Shown in pieces: positions 62,048-64,000 of a stretch of 64,000 bases of DNA (positions within the stretch are counted from its first letter, which is position 1; every line of letters begins with the position of its first letter). Source of the DNA: Agromyces salentinus (GTDB lineage Bacteria; Actinomycetota; Actinomycetes; Actinomycetales; Microbacteriaceae); contig NZ_WBIR01000003.1 of NCBI RefSeq assembly GCF_009749395.1, positions 186,001-250,000 of the forward strand, in the 5' to 3' direction. The notes under the pieces were generated by a model. That model was given only the letters and a program-made list of their open reading frames with translations, was not told where the DNA came from and made no database searches. Made by a program: the position numbers and the translations under genes.

Positions 62048-63481
62048 ATGACCGCAGCACCCATCCGCAACTTCATCGGCGGACGGTACGTCGAGGCAAG
62101 GGCGGACGAGACCCTCGACCTGGTCGATCCGGCGACCGAGGAGGTCTACGGCGCATCGCCGATCTCGAACGTCGAGGACGTCGCCGCCGCCTACCGCGCG
62201 GCATCCGACGCCTTCGAGGTGTGGGGCGAGACGACGCCGGCCGAGCGCCAGCTCGCGCTCTTCCGGATCGCCGACGCCATGGCGGATCGTGCGGAGGAGT
62301 TCGCCGACCTGGAGTCGCAGGACACCGGGAAGCCCCGTGCGACCCTCGTCCAGGACGAGATCATGCAGTCCGTCGACCAGTTCCGCTTCTTCGCAGGGGC
62401 GGCGCGCAACCTCGAGGGCCGAGCGGCGGCCGAGTACCTCGCGGGGCACACGTCCTTCATCCGCCGCGAGCCCATCGGCGTCATCGGCCAGGTGACGCCA
62501 TGGAACTATCCCCTGAACATGGCGGTCTGGAAGGTCGCACCCGCGATCGCCGCGGGGAACACGGTGGTGCTGAAGCCCTCCGACACGACGCCGCTCTCGA
62601 CGCTGCTGCTCGGCGAGGTGGCCTCCGAATTCCTGCCGGCGGGTGTGCTCAACGTCGTCACGGGCGACCGGACCACGGGTGCCGCGGTGCTCGGCCACGA
62701 GCGAGCGGAGATGGTCGCCATCACCGGCTCCGTCCGGGCCGGCATGGAGGTCGCGAGGGCGGCGGCCTCCGACCTGAAGCGCGTGCACCTCGAACTCGGT
62801 GGAAAGGCGCCCGCCATCGTCTTCGCCGACGCGGACCTGGCGCAGGCGGCGGCCGGCATCGTCGCAGCCGCCTACTTCAACGGCGGCCAGGACTGCACGG
62901 CCGCCACGCGAGTCCTCGTCCACGAGTCGGTGCACGACCGGTTCGTCGCGCTGCTCGTGGCCCACGCGGCCGCCGAGGCGCGCACCGGAGGTCCGCGCGA
63001 GGAGGGCGTGCTCTACGGCCCCCTCAACAACGCCAACCAGCTCGCGCAGGTGGCCGGCTTCATCGATCGGCTGCCGGCGCATGCCGAGGTCGTCGCGGGC
63101 GGGCGCCGCCAGGGCGCGCGCGGCTACTTCTGGGAGGCCACCGTCGTCACCGGCCTCCGGCAGGACGACGAAGCCGTGCAGCGGGAGATCTTCGGGCCCG
63201 TGCTCACGGTGCAGCCGTTCTCCGAGGACGGCGACGCCCTCGCGATGGCCAACGGCGTGGACTACGCGCTCGCCGCCTCGGTCTGGACGCGCGACCACAC
63301 CAGGGCCATGCGATTCGCGAAGCACCTGGACTTCGGCTGCGTGTGGATCAACACCCACATCCCGTTCGTCTCGGACATGCCGCACGGCGGGTTCAAGCAC
63401 TCGGGCTACGGCAAGGACCTCTCCAACTACGGCTTCGAGGACTACACCAGGATCAAGCACGTCATGAGCGCGATCGGCTGA
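62048..63481 (+). CDS. Aldehyde dehydrogenase (4-aminobutanal/betaine-aldehyde type)
   Basis: 477 residues. NAD-dependent. Catalytic C283 in FNGGQDCTAATR, general base E249 in LELGGKAP, cofactor region PWNYPLNMAVWKVAPAIAAGN. GGQDC rather than GGQ(R/V)C and the length match PatD/YdcW-type gamma-aminobutyraldehyde dehydrogenases. Together with the divergent aminotransferase this suggests putrescine degradation to 4-aminobutyrate. ATG preceded by GAGGAGAGC. Likely regulated by the divergent Lrp-type protein. Confidence 0.9.
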   Translation: MTAAPIRNFIGGRYVEARADETLDLVDPATEEVYGASPISNVEDVAAAYRAASDAFEVWGETTPAERQLALFRIADAMADRAEEFADLESQDTGKPRATLVQDEIMQSVDQFRFFAGAARNLEGRAAAEYLAGHTSFIRREPIGVIGQVTPWNYPLNMAVWKVAPAIAAGNTVVLKPSDTTPLSTLLLGEVASEFLPAGVLNVVTGDRTTGAAVLGHERAEMVAITGSVRAGMEVARAAASDLKRVHLELGGKAPAIVFADADLAQAAAGIVAAAYFNGGQDCTAATRVLVHESVHDRFVALLVAHAAAEARTGGPREEGVLYGPLNNANQLAQVAGFIDRLPAHAEVVAGGRRQGARGYFWEATVVTGLRQDDEAVQREIFGPVLTVQPFSEDGDALAMANGVDYALAASVWTRDHTRAMRFAKHLDFGCVWINTHIPFVSDMPHGGFKHSGYGKDLSNYGFEDYTRIKHVMSAIG

Positions 63482-63512
63482 ACGGACGCACGGCGGATGC
63501 CAGACTGGGCAC

Positions 63513-64000
63513 ATGGTCCGTGGAACCGTGACGAGCGCGTCGCATGACGGGCGCCTCGTCTGGGACGTGGTGATCGGCGATCGCTTCATCGCCGCGCTCG
63601 CGGCGCCGGCCGACGACCGGGCGATCTCGGCCCTCGCCGAGGCGGCGAGCGATCCCGACGTCGAGGTCGAGCGCCTCGTGGAGAAGGTGCCGGCGCCGTC
63701 GACGGATCCCGACCGAGGGTTCGCCATCGTGTGGTGGCCCGATGACGGCACCGAGACGGTCACGGCGGTCGTGCGCGGCAGCGCCGTCGTCGACCTCGAG
63801 TCCCCTGGCGGGTCCCGCCGCTTCGACGCCAGGGGCGTGCGCCCATGGCACCTCGCCGAGTTCCGCGATGTCATCGGCGTGCGCGTCGCCGGGGCCGAGG
63901 CGCCGCTGGACCGGCTGGGCACCGCGACCGAACGGGTCAGGCACGCGAGGGCCAGCCTGCGGGCGACGACGATCGAGTGGGTCGCGGCATCCGAGAGCGC
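63513..64000 (+). CDS. Unrecognised protein, 5' part (runs off window)
   Basis: Open from ATG 63513 to the end of the window (162 residues seen). The start reads MVRGTVTSASHDGRLVWDVV. A roughly 150-residue region follows with alternating hydrophobic and acidic strands (GFAIVWWPDDGTETVTAVV, GVRPWHLAEFRDVIGVRV). I do not recognise a named domain; the arrangement resembles the N-terminal part of some actinobacterial FHA-domain proteins, which cannot be tested here. No signal peptide or membrane helix. It lies 31 nt after the aldehyde dehydrogenase. Confidence 0.65.
   Translation, partial: MVRGTVTSASHDGRLVWDVVIGDRFIAALAAPADDRAISALAEAASDPDVEVERLVEKVPAPSTDPDRGFAIVWWPDDGTETVTAVVRGSAVVDLESPGGSRRFDARGVRPWHLAEFRDVIGVRVAGAEAPLDRLGTATERVRHARASLRATTIEWVAASES

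Overview
The window is a high-GC, gene-dense piece of an actinobacterial chromosome. Gene order (argS, lysA, hom, thrC, thrB, rho, prfA, and later an atpI-BEFHAGDC ATP synthase operon), many GTG starts, frequent ATGA/GTGA gene overlaps, DtxR/IdeR-type iron boxes and the very frequent word CGGCATCCG/CGGATGCCG all point to the family Microbacteriaceae (Agromyces/Microbacterium-like). The genus call is an inference from style, not from a marker gene. I see no rRNA, prophage, insertion sequence, CRISPR array or secondary-metabolite cluster. No stretch of 300 bases or more lacks a gene; the longest gaps are about 210-250 bases.

Layout. 1-6.8 kb: the end of an MFS exporter; a three-gene minus-strand signalling operon (sensor kinase, a second membrane protein, LuxR-type response regulator); then metX and metY, the direct-sulfhydrylation route to homocysteine. 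6.9-14.6 kb: a membrane acyltransferase; a five-gene plus-strand run (SDR dehydrogenase, potassium channel, phosphoribosyltransferase, S51 peptidase, ung); a PAT-like GNAT, a membrane protein and an amidase. 14.7-20.0 kb: an iron-siderophore uptake locus (siderophore-interacting reductase, two FecCD permeases, ATPase, then a lipoprotein receptor), with an iron box in front of each of its two transcription units. 20.0-27.4 kb: a HExxH mini-protein overlapping an FAD disulfide oxidoreductase, an 8-bp x 9 tandem repeat, an arginase-family protein, a PspA/TPM-domain pair, and an ECF sigma factor with a membrane partner. 27.6-29.6 kb: tRNA-Arg(CCG), a ROK regulator and a lipoprotein.

29.6-40.8 kb: the core block argS, LmeA-like protein, lysA, hom, thrC, thrB, rho, prfA. 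With metXY and cysEK this covers much of aspartate-family and sulfur amino-acid synthesis: Hom supplies homoserine to both ThrB/ThrC and MetX/MetY, and CysE/CysK make cysteine. 40.9-56.0 kb: prmC, tsaC, a WecA-type glycosyl-phosphate transferase and the complete F1Fo ATP synthase operon. This plus-strand series is interrupted by the minus-strand cysK-cysE pair and by a TetR/DrrAB-like efflux cassette. 56.0-64 kb: a P-loop kinase, yaaA, the DNA-alkylation repair pair ogt-tag, a DUF4192 protein, a likely putrescine/4-aminobutyrate module (Lrp regulator, class III aminotransferase, aldehyde dehydrogenase) and the start of an unrecognised gene that leaves the window.

Nothing here is an obviously undescribed multi-gene system. 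The points most worth a second look are the signalling operon whose middle protein looks like a kinase without an ATPase domain, the 8-bp microsatellite at 22.05 kb, the iron box that contains the siderophore-reductase start codon, the mutually exclusive hairpins in the lysA leader, and the four-half-site operator of the efflux cassette.
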